Source: Candidatus Altimarinota bacterium | GTDB lineage: Bacteria; Patescibacteriota; Gracilibacteria; BD1-5; UBA6164 | Length of the DNA stretch: 64,000 nucleotides | Assembly: GCA_030683605.1 (NCBI GenBank) | Contig: JAUXPL010000001.1 | Span: 1 to 64,000 of the forward strand | Direction of reading: 5' to 3' | In this document: piece by piece, positions 46,701 through 56,997 of the stretch | Layout of the letters: every line of letters begins with the position of its first letter | Numbering within the stretch: the first letter of the stretch is position 1 | The notes under the pieces: model-generated | Database searches by the model: none | Told to the model about the DNA's origin: nothing | What the model saw: the letters and a program-made list of their open reading frames with translations, nothing else | Program-made: the position numbers and the translations under genes

Positions 46701-49700
46701 CAATTATTTTACCAAGTTTACCAGAATTAAATTTACCAAATGTTCCTAGTGTAGATATGGCATTGAGTGTACAATTACCTGAAATACCTGTTTTACCTAC
46801 TTTGGAAATACCTAGATTACCTGATTTACCTTCATTGCCAACTATTGAACTTCCAGATTTACCACCACCACCAAAATTACCAAAATTATTATCTAGTATA
46901 GAAATAATTGTAGACATAATAAAGCTTATCACAAAAGCAATGTGTATTTTGAAATCATCTGTTCTTCATCCAGAGTGGAGAGCTTGAGATCAGATTGCAT
47001 TTTTAACTGAAAGAACTGGTTATTTATCATTTGATTTTTTTCAAAATACTTCTCCAGAATTTTCGTTTCCATTTATTGATGCTATAAAGGTAAGTACTTA
47101 TGTAAATATGGAATTTGAAGCTGATTTTATAGTAGAATTAGCTAGACAAATGGCTATGCCAATAAATGCATTCACAAATGATTTTACTAATATGTTTGAT
47201 GTTAAGTCAAGTGATATGGATTTCAGAGATATTGCACCTGTTTGACCTTGAAATATTGATATAGAAGTATCTCCAAATTGAATTGATAATAGTTTTTGAA
47301 AATCTAGTATTAATAATAAATTGGCTAATATATTAGCTCAAAAAGTTTCTACAAATATACAACACCTTGCTAATACTATGGAAGAAAAAAAGTGAGAAAC
47401 GGTAGATAATACAGAATTTAAAAAATTAGTTAATAATTCTTTGGCTTCAAAAACTATTACTTCTGATCCTAAACTAGATAGTTTGAGACAAGTATGGGAA
47501 CATGTAAACAGTTATACTTATTCTAATGAAGATAAATTAATAAAAGAATTACAAGATGCTAATACTGAAAAATTTGATATCGTAACTGATATATTGAATA
47601 CTGAAATAATAAAAAATAAGGAATTAAAGAAACAATTGGAAAATTCTAGAAAAAATACTATTATAACAAAAGTTTGATCAAATGATTCAAATAAAAAAAT
47701 AGAAGATTATAACAAAAAATTATCAAAATATAACGATAATTTCATAGAAAAAGCAAAAAATCTAGTAGATAATAAATGAGATGGAATAAGAGAAGAATTG
47801 AAAGAATCTTCTAAAGAATTGTTAGATTCTATTAAAACTCCTCTAGAAAATTATAAAGATTCTCAATCAAAAATATCAACAAATAATTTATTAGCAGCTA
47901 CAAATACAGATATTTCTATCAATTCTAATACTGCTACTGTTAATTCTTGCCAAGCCCAATCTAAATCTCAATATAAATATAAGTATGAATGATTGTATAT
48001 TTTAGAATGAAATACTTCATATAGATTATTTGATTATTTGGATGAACTGGATGGAAATGAACAAACAAAAATTATTGATATAGATAATGATTGAGATGAA
48101 GATCTATTATATTTTGTTAATTGACAATTGTTTTTAAAAGAAAATTTACAAAACAAACCTACAAAAATTTATTTAACAACTAATCCTTTAGTTTTGAAAT
48201 CTAGTGATAATAAATTTTTTAACTGAGATGTATTTTTTGATACAGTAAATAATTTTAGAGAATTTGGTAATACTAATTCTACTATAAATATTTGATTTTC
48301 TGCATCTACTAATAAAACAATTAATAATTATAGAATATGATTTTATCAATTGATTGATAAGTATTTATGGGAAAAAGATGTTAATTATAGGCCTCAAAAT
48401 GTAATGAAGAGTATTATTGATGGAGTATCAAATATAAATCAAACTACAAAAATTTCTGAAAATGAAGTATATGTTAAAAGAAATAATATTGTATATATCA
48501 ATAATGTTTGAAATCTAAAATGAGTCAAATTGCAAACATCAAATCTAATAAATATAAAAGATGACTTATGAGATAACAAAGTAGTTAATTTAAATAAAGG
48601 GACACAATTGTATGCATGAGGAAATTCTTTTTCTATAAATTATTTAGATAAAAATGACGATAAAAAAGTAAAAAGAGCAAATGCATGAGCTTATGAGAAT
48701 CTAGAATTTCTGACTGATATAAAAATCATTTGAATATCAGGAAGCGCATATATAAAGTGATCAAATATAATAACTTATGAATGACCAGCTATAAGAAATT
48801 ATTTAAATAAACCATTATTTCCTGGGACAAAAATATTGTATGATTGAAATGAAAATATTATAAATGAACAAACTTATATAGATATAAAATATTATGATAA
48901 TTCTGAATTATGAATTGATTTTTCAAAAACTAATTCTTGGGAATTATATGATTTATGATACAAATCAAAGGATTATTATATTAGAACAAATAAAGATAAT
49001 GATTTGTATTATGCTAAGATTAATTCTTTCAAAAATAATATAGATTCTACTTTATCTAGTCAAGTATTATTTGCTCCTCAAAAAGAAGCAGATACTCAAG
49101 CTCCAGAATTGAGACTAAGTAATATTAGAATCCCTGTATACCAAAAAAATACTACAAATCTAACACAATATATTTATGAAGATTCTTGAATAAGAAATAT
49201 CAAGAAAATTATTGTAGATATGGACTTAGATAAGGATACTGACGGTGATGGTAATTCAAAAAATGATGATGATTGAAATATAGCAGGAATATATAAAGAT
49301 GTAGTAAAGGTTATTTATTCTCCAACTGCTATAAAACTAGAATTTGCAAAATTTGATAACTTATTCAAGAAAAAGATTTGAATTACTATGTATGATGCAA
49401 ATAATAATCGTGGTTATAAAGAAGTAAATTTGGAAGTATATTCTCCAAAACCAAGAGTTAATTCTTTTAATTCTTGAACAGTTAGTTGAAGTATAAATGA
49501 AAATTTGACTGATGAACCTATAAATCTATATAGATTTAGATGAGGTGTAGTCTCTAGTTTGAATGATGATTCTTGAATAAATAAATCTAATACTATTAAA
49601 TGAAATTACAAATTTAATATTTCTTCTACTGGTAGTTGATTAAAACTATACAGGCAAGGATTAGAAATTGCTAATATAGATGAAAATTCTTGAAAGATAT

Positions 49701-50167
49701 CTTTTAATGATTTAGCTATGACTACACAAGTACTTTCTTCTAATAGTTCTTTGAACGATTCTGTGTTTCCAAAAATATTAGTAAAGGATTCTTGATTAGA
49801 TATTTACTATCAATATGTACATATCCAGTGAGTAAATAAAGTAAATGTAGTAGAAGATTTCCAAAATTTAAAAGATAAATGAATATATTTTGTGTTAACT
49901 AATAAAGCAAATTATTCATTTTACAGTACACCAGAAACTTTAGACTATAATCCATGAGCATTATCTATTTATAGAATATGAGATAAAGACAAAAAAGAGT
50001 TGTTCACAATTTTTAAAGATTGAAGAATAAATACTCAAAACGAAGCTTATAAACTTGAATATGTAGTAACAGATAAATATTGGTACTTCAAACTAATTGA
50101 TACTAGTTTAAATAAGGAAGTATGAAGGCTGATGTTTATTGCAAATGCTGATTATATCATGAGGTAA
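37757..50167 (+). CDS. Giant secreted multidomain protein, 4136 aa
   Basis: One open frame of 12.4 kb if UGA is Gly. Signal peptide at residues 1-34 (ISSFLIFSLLFSISFRVPF). Residues 1-900 are unlike known folds. At about 880-905 a Cys-Pro-Trp stretch (CAPPDGVPIWSW). Ca-binding or dockerin-like DVDKNGINDC near 935, DADGNGVPDYIDK near 2329 and DSDYDGIPNDEDN near 2365. Several Ig-like strands between 1000 and 1500, with a DUF11-like stretch near 2158-2210. FG-GAP/VCBS-like DYNNDNKADILLV, FTGDGYEDIFFV and FDMDKDGKDDLVIL at 1930-2045, and DIDNDGDEDLLYF near 3440. A glycine-rich hydrophobic patch at 2490-2555. A Leu-Pro repeat at 2978-3046 (LPDLPSLPTIELPDLPPPPK). Coiled coil at 3230-3380. No C-terminal anchor. 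A role in attachment to a host is likely but unproven. Confidence 0.85.
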
Positions 50168-50173
50168 AAACCT

Positions 50174-50210
50174 AAAAAGTAGCAAACAATTTTGATTTGC
50201 TACTTTTTTT
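50174..50210 (+). terminator. Terminator of the giant gene
   Basis: AAAAAGTAGCAAA, 9-base loop, TTTGCTACTTTTTTT just after the stop codon. Strong. Confidence 0.85.
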
Positions 50211-50265
50211 GATAGAATATAGAAGAAATATCGCAACAATAATTATATATTATAATTGTTTACTA

Positions 50266-50303
50266 AAAAAACTCCCTTACTCAAAATAAGTAGGGGAGTT
50301 TTA
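50266..50303. terminator. Terminator of the 117-aa secreted gene
   Basis: AAAAAACTCCCTTAC/GTAGGGGAGTTTT, directly downstream of the leftward gene at 50307. Faces the giant gene's terminator. Confidence 0.75.
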
Positions 50304-50306
50304 CTT

Positions 50307-50660
50307 TTATAGTTGATAATTCAATAACAAAAGAGTTCTATAATATATATTGTTATATAGATTTAGTTTTTTTCTCTCATCACTTGTTAGATTTGTTTTT
50401 GTATTCAATTTATCTATACCTTTTTTTACTATATTTTGAATATTTTGAGCTTTTACTCTATCTTTGTCGTATCTGAATTTATTAAATGCTTTTTCAATCT
50501 TTTTAACTAAATCCTTACCATTTATATAATCAGTTTTTATTTTGTTAGTAGAAAGTATAGCATCTTTATAAAGCTTAGCTTCAGATTCTGCCGCAGATAC
50601 TCAAGTGAAAATAATACTAGAAAACAATAAAGAAATTATTAACAAAGCTATTTTTTTCAT
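50307..50660 (-). CDS. Small secreted helical protein, 117 aa
   Basis: Signal peptide MKKIALLIISLLFSSIIFTGVSAA, cleaved near residue 24. The mature part is rich in Lys, Asn and Leu (KIEKAFNKFRYDKDRVKAQN), predicted all-helical. No Cys. I do not recognise a family. It lies between the giant surface protein and the DsbA-like gene, so it is part of an envelope-related cluster (inference). Confidence 0.65.
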
Positions 50661-50776
50661 ATTTATCGAGTTATATAATTAAATATATTTGAATAATAAC
50701 AAATATTATAGAATAATCAAGTTTTTCATTACATCATAAATCTATATATTAAACTTAGTGATTGTGGTCTATAGTT

Positions 50777-50827
50777 TTATCCCTACCCCCCTGCAGGGTA
50801 TACCGAGGTATGAGGGGATGGGTTAGA
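50777..50827. repeat. Palindromic repeat
   Basis: TTATCCCTACCCCCCTGCAGGG, TACCGAGGTA and GAGGGGATGGGTTAG. Inverted ends ATCCCTACCCC and GGGGATGGG; same family as 2792 and 61764. Confidence 0.6.
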
Positions 50828-50863
50828 AAAAATAGTACAGCTATTTTCTTCTAGGTAGGAAAC

Positions 50864-52117
50864 TTACTTCAACAAACTATCAATTACTCTTTCAAATTCA
50901 CTTGTAGGATATGCTCCAGATATTACCTCATATTCTCATGTTTCATTATTTATCAGTACATTTCATGGTGTTCATGTAACAGCAAACATTTCAGTTCATA
51001 CTTTCATTTGGTCTTTTACTTTTTGTGTATATTTTCCATCATTTATACATTTTTCTAGATTTGTTTTATTAGCTCATAAAGATACAGCTTGTTCTATAAT
51101 GTATGATTTAGATGAAATTTCATCTACATAAATTTTGTCTATCAATTTATAAAATACATCTGCTCATTTTTGTTCTGTTGTACATTCCAATGCTTCTGCT
51201 GCTATTTGTGCATTTTCATGAAATTCTAGATGGAAGTGATTAAAAATAATATTCAATTTATCACCATATTTTTTTTGCAAATCTACGGCTGTTCAATTAT
51301 TATGTAATTTAGCACAAAATGGACATTGTAAGTCTGAGTATTCTATCCAAGTTATTTTTGCATTTTTATTTCATTTTACATATGATGAGTCTTTTATTTT
51401 TTGTAATTTATCTTTTTCTAAAATTAGAAATCATTTTGCACTTCTTTTTATAAAAGGGTTAAAATTAGCTCATATTGATAAGCTATATTCTGAGCTAGGT
51501 AATTGTATTAAATAATTGTTTATTTTAGCATTTTCTGGTCATTCATCTTTTGATACATCGAAATTATTAGTACTAAATACAATAAGTGGTAAAGCAGTTA
51601 CTTCATTGTCTTTTAAGTATTTTTCTACTCATGTATCTAAAAAATCTTTTTTTATTATTTCTACTCATGATATAGATGGCAATAGTTTCAATTGGTCTAT
51701 TACTTCTTGAGTTGGACAGTTTGTACATCTCTTGTCATCATAGACAGTTATAGACAATTTTTCATAACTGATTACTGGATTATTTTTTAATAGGTTTATA
51801 TTATTGCTAGCCATTTTTAATACTGTACTCAAGTACATCAAGCTATTTACTGTATCTTGTTTTTTTATTTGAGATATATCTATTGATTCTATTTTGTTTA
51901 ATAATTCATTTATTTTTGTTTCATTTTGAGCATTTTGTTCTAAAAATTTATTTATAGTTGTTATAATTTTTTTTCATTTTACTGTTTTATTAAGTTGATT
52001 TTCGTATATTGTTTTGTTTTTAACTAGATAATCATCAACTATTGGTGAAAGTGCATATGCACTAAAACTATTAAAATAAAATAGGCAAAACACAATCAAA
52101 CTTAGGAATTTTTTCAT
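50864..52117 (-). CDS. DsbA-like thiol oxidoreductase with two thioredoxin-type domains
   Basis: 417 aa with signal peptide (FLSLIVFCLFYFNSFSAYA). First thioredoxin-like part (about 120-220) has the CTNC pair near residue 131 and the usual cis-Pro segment EVTALPLIVFS. The second part, from about residue 250, is DsbA-like: YSDLQCPFCAKLH near 265, NIIFNHFHLEFH, and GTPGNVLIN with the cis-Pro. The DsbA class oxidises or isomerises cysteines outside the cytoplasm. It fits the Cys-containing surface proteins nearby. Two domains in one chain is less usual. Start ATG at 52117. Confidence 0.85.
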
Positions 52118-52118
52118 A

Positions 52119-52158
52119 AAAAAAGAGTTAAATATATAAAATTTTAACTCTTTTATTT
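52119..52158 (-). terminator. Terminator after the O-antigen ligase-like gene
   Basis: AAAAGAGTTAAA, 10-base loop, TTTAACTCTTTT; lies in the 40-base gap between the two leftward genes. Confidence 0.75.
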
Positions 52159-53420
52159 TATTTTTTATTGTAAATTAATCAAACAAAAATGAATAATAAT
52201 ATAGATAGGTAAGTAGCCTCAAATATGTGTAAAAATATATTCATTACTAGAATTGCTATGAGTCATACAAATATGGATTTTGAGTTTGTATATAATCTGT
52301 TCAAAATATTTACAAGAATAAATATGAATAGTAAAAAATATATAATTCATCATTCTACTAATTGTTGTATGAACCAACTCTCAGGTATATAATATTGTTC
52401 ATCTAGTTTTGTTTGTTTATCTGGATATATGCTTCTATATGCTGGACCAGATTCAGCTAATCATGCTCATAATGGTTTTTCTAGAAATCTATCTATTCAT
52501 ATCTCCATTCTATCAAAATGTCATGTAGTAGATGAAGTTCTAAAGAATATATTATGAACTCTATCACTAAATATCATAAGTAATATTCAAGTTATGATTA
52601 ATATACTCGTTATAACATTTATTAATATTTTTTTATGGTTTTTGTATATTGTTTTAATATTTAATAATATTAGTAATCCAGATCATGAAACTACTCATAA
52701 TAGAGCACTTCTAGAATATGTAATAAATAATAGTATAAATAAAAAAATTAATACTAGAATTATATGGTATTCAAATTTCTTTTTTAGATAATGCATCATT
52801 ATTGAAGTGTAGAATATTAGATAAAAAGCCATTTGATTTGGGCCATCAAATATTCATTGAAATCTTTTTATACCACTATTTTCTAATCCATGATAACTAG
52901 GGATTTTTCAAGAAAATGTCCAGTTGCTTACATAATCAGTAAATCAAAAAGATATAAGAGTTTGTTCTCAAAGTCTGAATTTAATCATTAATGAGAACAT
53001 TATAGATAATCATCAACTAATAAGTAATAATTTACATAAATCTTTATTTTTAACTTGTAAAAATTCATTTCAATGCTTGTAGATCAAAAATACAATAAAA
53101 AATATGAAATCATATCTTCAACCATAAAATATACTATCTAATCATAATCAGTTTATAAATGTAATTATTATTCAATAAAATATATATCAAAATATTAAAT
53201 AATCTATGGTATCAAATTGGGGTATCTTTTTATTTTTTACAAATTCATAAATTAAACTAAATGCAAGAAGTATAATAATGAACTCTTTTATGAAAAATCA
53301 TGCATTAGTTATTCATACTATTTGGCTAAAAAAAACTGCAATAAGAACATAAAAAGGTAACACAATAATCAAAAATTGTGTAAGTATCGTAAATAAATTT
53401 TTTTCTAATAATTTTTTCAT
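52158..53420 (-). CDS. O-antigen ligase/polymerase-like membrane protein
   Basis: 420 aa with about 11-12 hydrophobic segments and short charged loops. The periplasmic region FDRMEIGIDRFLEKPLGAGLAESG and NQMAFYLIFYTSIMM, then TYSRSALLGVV, are the pattern of the Wzy_C/O-antigen ligase family (PF04932). It would join or polymerise surface polysaccharide. A glycosyltransferase lies 0.5 kb upstream. This suggests a polysaccharide or glycoprotein coat, though the rest of a pathway is not here. Confidence 0.8.
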
Positions 53421-53436
53421 GGTAATATATAATATT

Positions 53437-53471
53437 TTAAAAAATAAGAATTTAGTATAAATTCTTATTTT
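53437..53471. terminator. Terminator of the broken toxin-antitoxin operon
   Basis: AAAAAATAAGAATTTA, gtata, AAATTCTTATTTTTG. It overlaps the original stop codon of the toxin (53452-53454), as usual for this arrangement. Confidence 0.7.
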
Positions 53472-53730
53472 TGAATACTCAAATTATAAATATAGTATCA
53501 TTTTCAATTTTGTAAATAATTCTCTATTTAAAAGCTGGTTCAATAATTTCTCTAAGATTAAATCAATTTCAATTCTGTTTTCATAACATAGGAAAAATAG
53601 CTAAATAATTGATAAAGTTAAAAATAGTTTCTTGTACTTTTATAGCTACTTGCAAATTATCAACACTTATGTAATCAAATATCTCATTAATGTCATTTAA
53701 AGATGAAGGTCTATATATTATTTTGTACAT
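53452..53730 (-). pseudogene. RelE/ParE-type toxin broken by an in-frame TAG
   Basis: Starts at ATG 53730 (MYKIIYRPSSLNDINEIFDYI) and reads to FNLREIIEPAFK, then a TAG at 53524-53526. The frame continues with RIIYKIENDTIFIIGVFKNKNLY to a TAA at 53452-53454. The family has Y-R-I-I-Y-K here, so a single change TAT/TAC to TAG removed the last 24 residues, including strands of the active site. The 68-aa product should be inactive. TAG is a normal stop in this genome (for example rplC), so readthrough is not expected. Confidence 0.8.
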
Positions 53731-53885
53731 AATACTTTTTCTCTATGTTTTAATAGTTCCATATATAATTCAGCAGGTGTATATCATCAATCTTCTCATA
53801 AAGCATTATCTATATGTTTTATTTCTTCAAATGTATATCAAGATTCTTTGAAAGAATCTATTTGAGATTTATCTAAGTTATTCAT
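53718..53885 (-). CDS. Antitoxin of the broken pair
   Basis: 55 aa, MNNLDKSQIDSFKESGYTFE with Gly from TGA and a Glu-rich C-terminus. It overlaps the toxin start by 13 bases, as in the intact pair at 35.9 kb, though the sequence is different. Likely neutralises the toxin; now possibly without target in this copy. Confidence 0.65.
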
Positions 53886-53931
53886 TTTTTTAATTATTAA
53901 TTGATAATAATATATATACTATACATATTAT

Positions 53932-55083
53932 TTAATTATTTACAAGTTCTTTAATTCTTTTTTCAAATTTACTTAGAGAGAATATTTCTGCTTGAGATTT
54001 ACAAGCATCTATAGTATAAGTTCAGTTAATATTATTTTGGTTAAATTTTTCGAATTTTTCTATGAAATCTACACCATTTTTGTCATCGAAAAATTCACCT
54101 GTGATTCATTCTACTACTGTTTCTAATAATCATCCGCATCTATATGCAAATACAGGTTTACCTGCTGCCATTACTTCTACTGGTACAATTCAGAAGTCTT
54201 CTTCACCAGGAAATATTAGTCACAAACTATTTTGTACCAAAAATACCAATTCGTCATCATATTTCGCTCATGTGAAGATAATATTTGTATTTGCATTTTT
54301 CTTCAGAGTATTTTCATAGTCTCATTTTCATATTATTAGTAGTTTATGATTTGGCATTTTATTAAATCATTGTATTGCTACTTCTATTTTTTTGAATTCT
54401 GTTAATGCTGAAATTATGATATAATATCACTCTTGAATATCTTGTATTTGACTTGATAGAGGAGCTTTTGTTCATAGTTTACCAAATCTATTTGTTTCTA
54501 CTGGTGGGTATAATATTTCAGAATCTTTTCTATAATATTTATTGATTCTTTGTTTTGTATTATGTGAGTTAGCGAGAGTTATATCTGCTCTTTTAGATGC
54601 TATATAATCCCATTGTCTTAGCTTCAAAAATAATTTATTTATGATTATTCATAGAGTGTATTTTTTGATACCAGAATTTAGTCCTAAATCTCTTTTGTAT
54701 TCATTTGTCCAGTCCCACATATATCTAGCAGGGGAATGACAATAAACTATGAATTTCGTTTCAGGTTTTGTAATAGCTCCATGAGCAAATCAGCTAGAAC
54801 TACATAATACTACATCATAATCAGAAAAATCTAGCTGTTCAATAGAAATAGCCATAAATGCTAGACAGAGCCTTTGTTTTTTTGTATATTTATATATTTT
54901 TTGAGATTTCAAATCAAATACTTGTGTATTTATTTTGTTTTTTGGAAATACTTTTCATACTTTTTCTTCATCATAAATCAGAGTAAATATATCTGCATCT
55001 GGAAATATTTTGCACCAGTTTTCTACTACTTTTTCAGCTCAACCAAGCTTAATAAACATTTCATGAAGTATTGCTATTTTCAC
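53932..55083 (-). CDS. Glycosyltransferase family 4 (GT-B) protein
   Basis: 383 aa. KIAILHEMFIKLGGAEKVVENW is the N-terminal GT4 pattern, FIVYCHSPARYMWDW and ANSHNTKQRINKYY follow, and IFTGAKYDDELVFLVQNSLG plus LIFPGEEDFGIVPVEVMAAGKPV form the nucleotide-sugar block, with the E-X7-E pair (EDFGIVPVE). Transfers a sugar, probably mannose or a related one, in surface polysaccharide or glycoprotein synthesis. GTG at 55083 is the start; no ATG lies before the conserved N-terminus. Confidence 0.88.
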
Positions 55084-55167
55084 TTTTGTATTAGTTATGG
55101 AATAGATTATTCACTATAAATATAATTATTTTTTGTAAAAAATGAATTTTATGTTAAAATTTCACAA

Positions 55168-55195
55168 AAATAATTAGTAATTAATTTATATTATG
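55168..55195. repeat. 28-bp direct repeat, left copy
   Basis: Identical to 55614-55641. It contains AAATAATTAGTAATTAATTT and ends with the ATG of the MNT gene. Flanks the MNT/mini-HEPN module. Confidence 0.8.
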
Positions 55196-55498
55196 AAAAA
55201 TAATGTTTTAGATTTTCTGAAATCTGATGAAGTAAAATCTACTTTAAATAAATATTCTATTAATCATTTGTACTTATTTGGTTCTTATTCTAGATGACAA
55301 GAGACTAAATGAAGTGATTTAGATTTGTTAATTGAATATGATAGATCTAAATATAAAATTACTCTTTTTGATTTGGTTAAAATAGAAGAATATTTTAAAA
55401 ATACATTTTGAGTTAGTAGTGTAGATTTTGTAACAAAAAAATCAATTAAACCAAATTTAAAAAAATATATAGAGAAAGATTTAATAAAAATTTATTAA
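55193..55498 (+). CDS. MNT-type nucleotidyltransferase (MntA-like antitoxin)
   Basis: 101 aa. LYLFGSYSRGQETKGSDLDLLIEY holds GSYSRG and the SDLDL acid pair of the polymerase-beta superfamily, and VDFVTKKSIKP carries the third site. Such proteins AMPylate and silence a HEPN toxin (MntA-HepT). Here the neighbour is a shortened HEPN remnant whose ATG overlaps the stop by one base. Start codon lies in a 28-bp repeat shared with the next operon. TGA codes three glycines. Confidence 0.85.
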
Positions 55499-55623
55499 TG
55501 AGATGATTAAGAAATAGAATTACTCATGATTATATGGGACTAGATTGTGAAATATTGTGGGATACAATAGTTGTAAGTATACCTGAATTGAAAAAAGTAA
55601 TTCAAGAATACCTAAATAATTAG
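55498..55623 (+). pseudogene. Truncated HEPN (HepT/DUF86) toxin, 41 aa
   Basis: MRGLRNRITHDYMGLDCEIL and WDTIVVSIPELKKVIQEYL match the C-terminal third of DUF86 proteins, with the catalytic R-X4-H-X-Y set (RNRITHDY). A full protein is about 110 aa, so roughly 70 residues at the N-terminus are missing. ATG overlaps the MNT stop. The TAG stop lies inside the right 28-bp repeat. It may be a deletion remnant, or a short functional piece; the motif is intact. Confidence 0.7.
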
Positions 55624-55641
55624 TAATTAATTTATATTATG
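55614..55641. repeat. 28-bp direct repeat, right copy
   Basis: Identical to 55168-55195; ends with the ATG of the first pilin gene (55639) and begins inside the mini-HEPN reading frame. Distance between copies is 446 bp. Confidence 0.8.
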
Positions 55642-56205
55642 TTTAAAAAAATATTTACATTTATGTTTATATTCATAGTTTCAGGTTATTTTAGTGTTTT
55701 TGCAGTTTGAGAAAAAGATGCTTATTATAATACATTAAAAACTGTTAATTGATATGAATCAGCTATAAAAAATGCAAAAAATGAAACTGAAAAAGCTGAA
55801 ATAAAAAGAGCATATGATGCTTATAAATCAAGTAATGATATAGATTCATTAAAAGAAGCTTATGATAATTCAGCAGAATCACAAGATGATATAACTAGTA
55901 GATGATTTACTATAAGTGTAGACGATGTTTCACCAGGTATGTGAGTATCTTGAACTACAACCAAAGAGAATGTTAATTATTTATTATGAACAATTATTCA
56001 AAATTTGATGATAGCATTATGAAGTTTAGCATTATTAATAATGACTGTATGAGCTTGATATATTTTGCTTCATCATTGAGAAGATGAATTATTGAGCAGA
56101 TGAAAAAATATATTTATGTCTTGAATATATGCATTAGTAATTGCTCTTAGTTCTTATTATTTAATATCAATTGTTAGATATTTACTTTATTTTTGAGATA
56201 ATTAA
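55639..56205 (+). CDS. VirB2-like pilin with extra N-terminal domain
   Basis: 188 aa. Signal peptide (MFKKIFTFMFIFIVSGYFSVFA), then a 90-residue charged, helical part (YESAIKNAKNETEKAEIKRA), then the two membrane helices with the loop HHGEDELLSRGKN. The extra domain sets it apart from the three shorter paralogues that follow. First gene of a five-gene cluster, with start codon in the 28-bp repeat. Possibly a structural or adaptor subunit of a type IV secretion/pilus system (inference). Confidence 0.75.
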
Positions 56206-56213
56206 TAAAATTT

Positions 56214-56588
56214 ATGTTTAAAAAATTTTTAACAATAACTATATATTTTTTATTAAATAGTTATACATATGCAGCAGCACCAACATTAAATTGTGTTGGA
56301 TTACCTGGATGTGTTGATTCAGATATCATGAATCCTACTAATCCAAATATATCTGATAATATTTGAGCAATGTTGATATCAAGTATAATATGAGAATTAA
56401 TTCAATATGTAGCAGCAATAGCTGTATTAGCACTTATAATTAGTTGAATTATGTATTTATTATCATGATGAGAAGAAGAAAAAACTAAAAAAGCAAAATC
56501 TTGGATTACTTGGTCATTGGTTTGAGTTTTGGTTTCTATATCAGCTTGGTGAATAATAAATGTTTTGAATAATATATATATATTTTAA
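56214..56588 (+). CDS. VirB2/TrbC-like pilin
   Basis: 124 aa. Signal peptide ending SYTYAAA, Cys pair in NCVGLPGCVDS, helix IGELIQYVAAIAVLALIISG, loop SGGEEEKTKKAKS and second helix ITWSLVGVLVSISAWGIINVL. Starts 8 bases after the previous pilin gene. Cys pair suggests a disulfide in the mature N-terminus. Confidence 0.8.
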
Positions 56589-56599
56589 TGTACATAAAT

Positions 56600-56986
56600 A
56601 TGTTTAAAAAAATAATTTTTTTATATTCTTTTTTGGTAAATATCTTTTTTATTTCTATTGCAAATGCTGCAACTAGAGAAGTATGAAATGGAACTATAAG
56701 AGATGTATTGTTATGAATTACTGATAACGATGTTTTGCCATCAGATTGAGATTGATTGTCCATGCTTGATAATATTTTTATATGGATAAAAGATTCGTTA
56801 ACATGATTGATTGTTTTGATAGCTGTTTGAGCTTTTTTGTTTATATGAATTAGATTGGCTATGGCTAGATGAAATCCAGAAGAATTTAAAAAAGCTATTA
56901 ATCAATTGATTTATGCAATAGTATGAATATTTATTGTTGCATTTGCTTGGGCTGCTGTTACTCTTGTTGCTTGATTAAATCTTTAA
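56600..56986 (+). CDS. VirB2-like pilin variant
   Basis: 128 aa. Signal peptide (MFKKIIFLYSFLVNIFFISIANA), then a polar N-terminus with GLSMLDNIFIWIK, helix GLIVLIAVGAFLFIGIRLAM, loop ARGNPEEFKKAIN and helix LIYAIVGIFIVAFAWAAVTL. The loop lacks the GGED motif. An in-frame ATG at 56588 would add four residues and overlap the previous stop; the 56600 start better fits a signal peptide. Confidence 0.7.
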
Positions 56987-56997
56987 TTATATATAAA

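Noticed and set aside
46522-46932. Glycine-rich 136-codon minus-strand open frame
   Set aside because: The apparent Gly/Ser/Asn pattern is the reverse complement of the Leu-Pro repeat of the giant protein. No start signals.
53524-53526. TAG as a possible sense codon in the toxin gene
   Set aside because: TAG ends rplC, rpsS, rpsQ, rpsN, the KilA-N gene and others at the expected family length, so it is a stop here.
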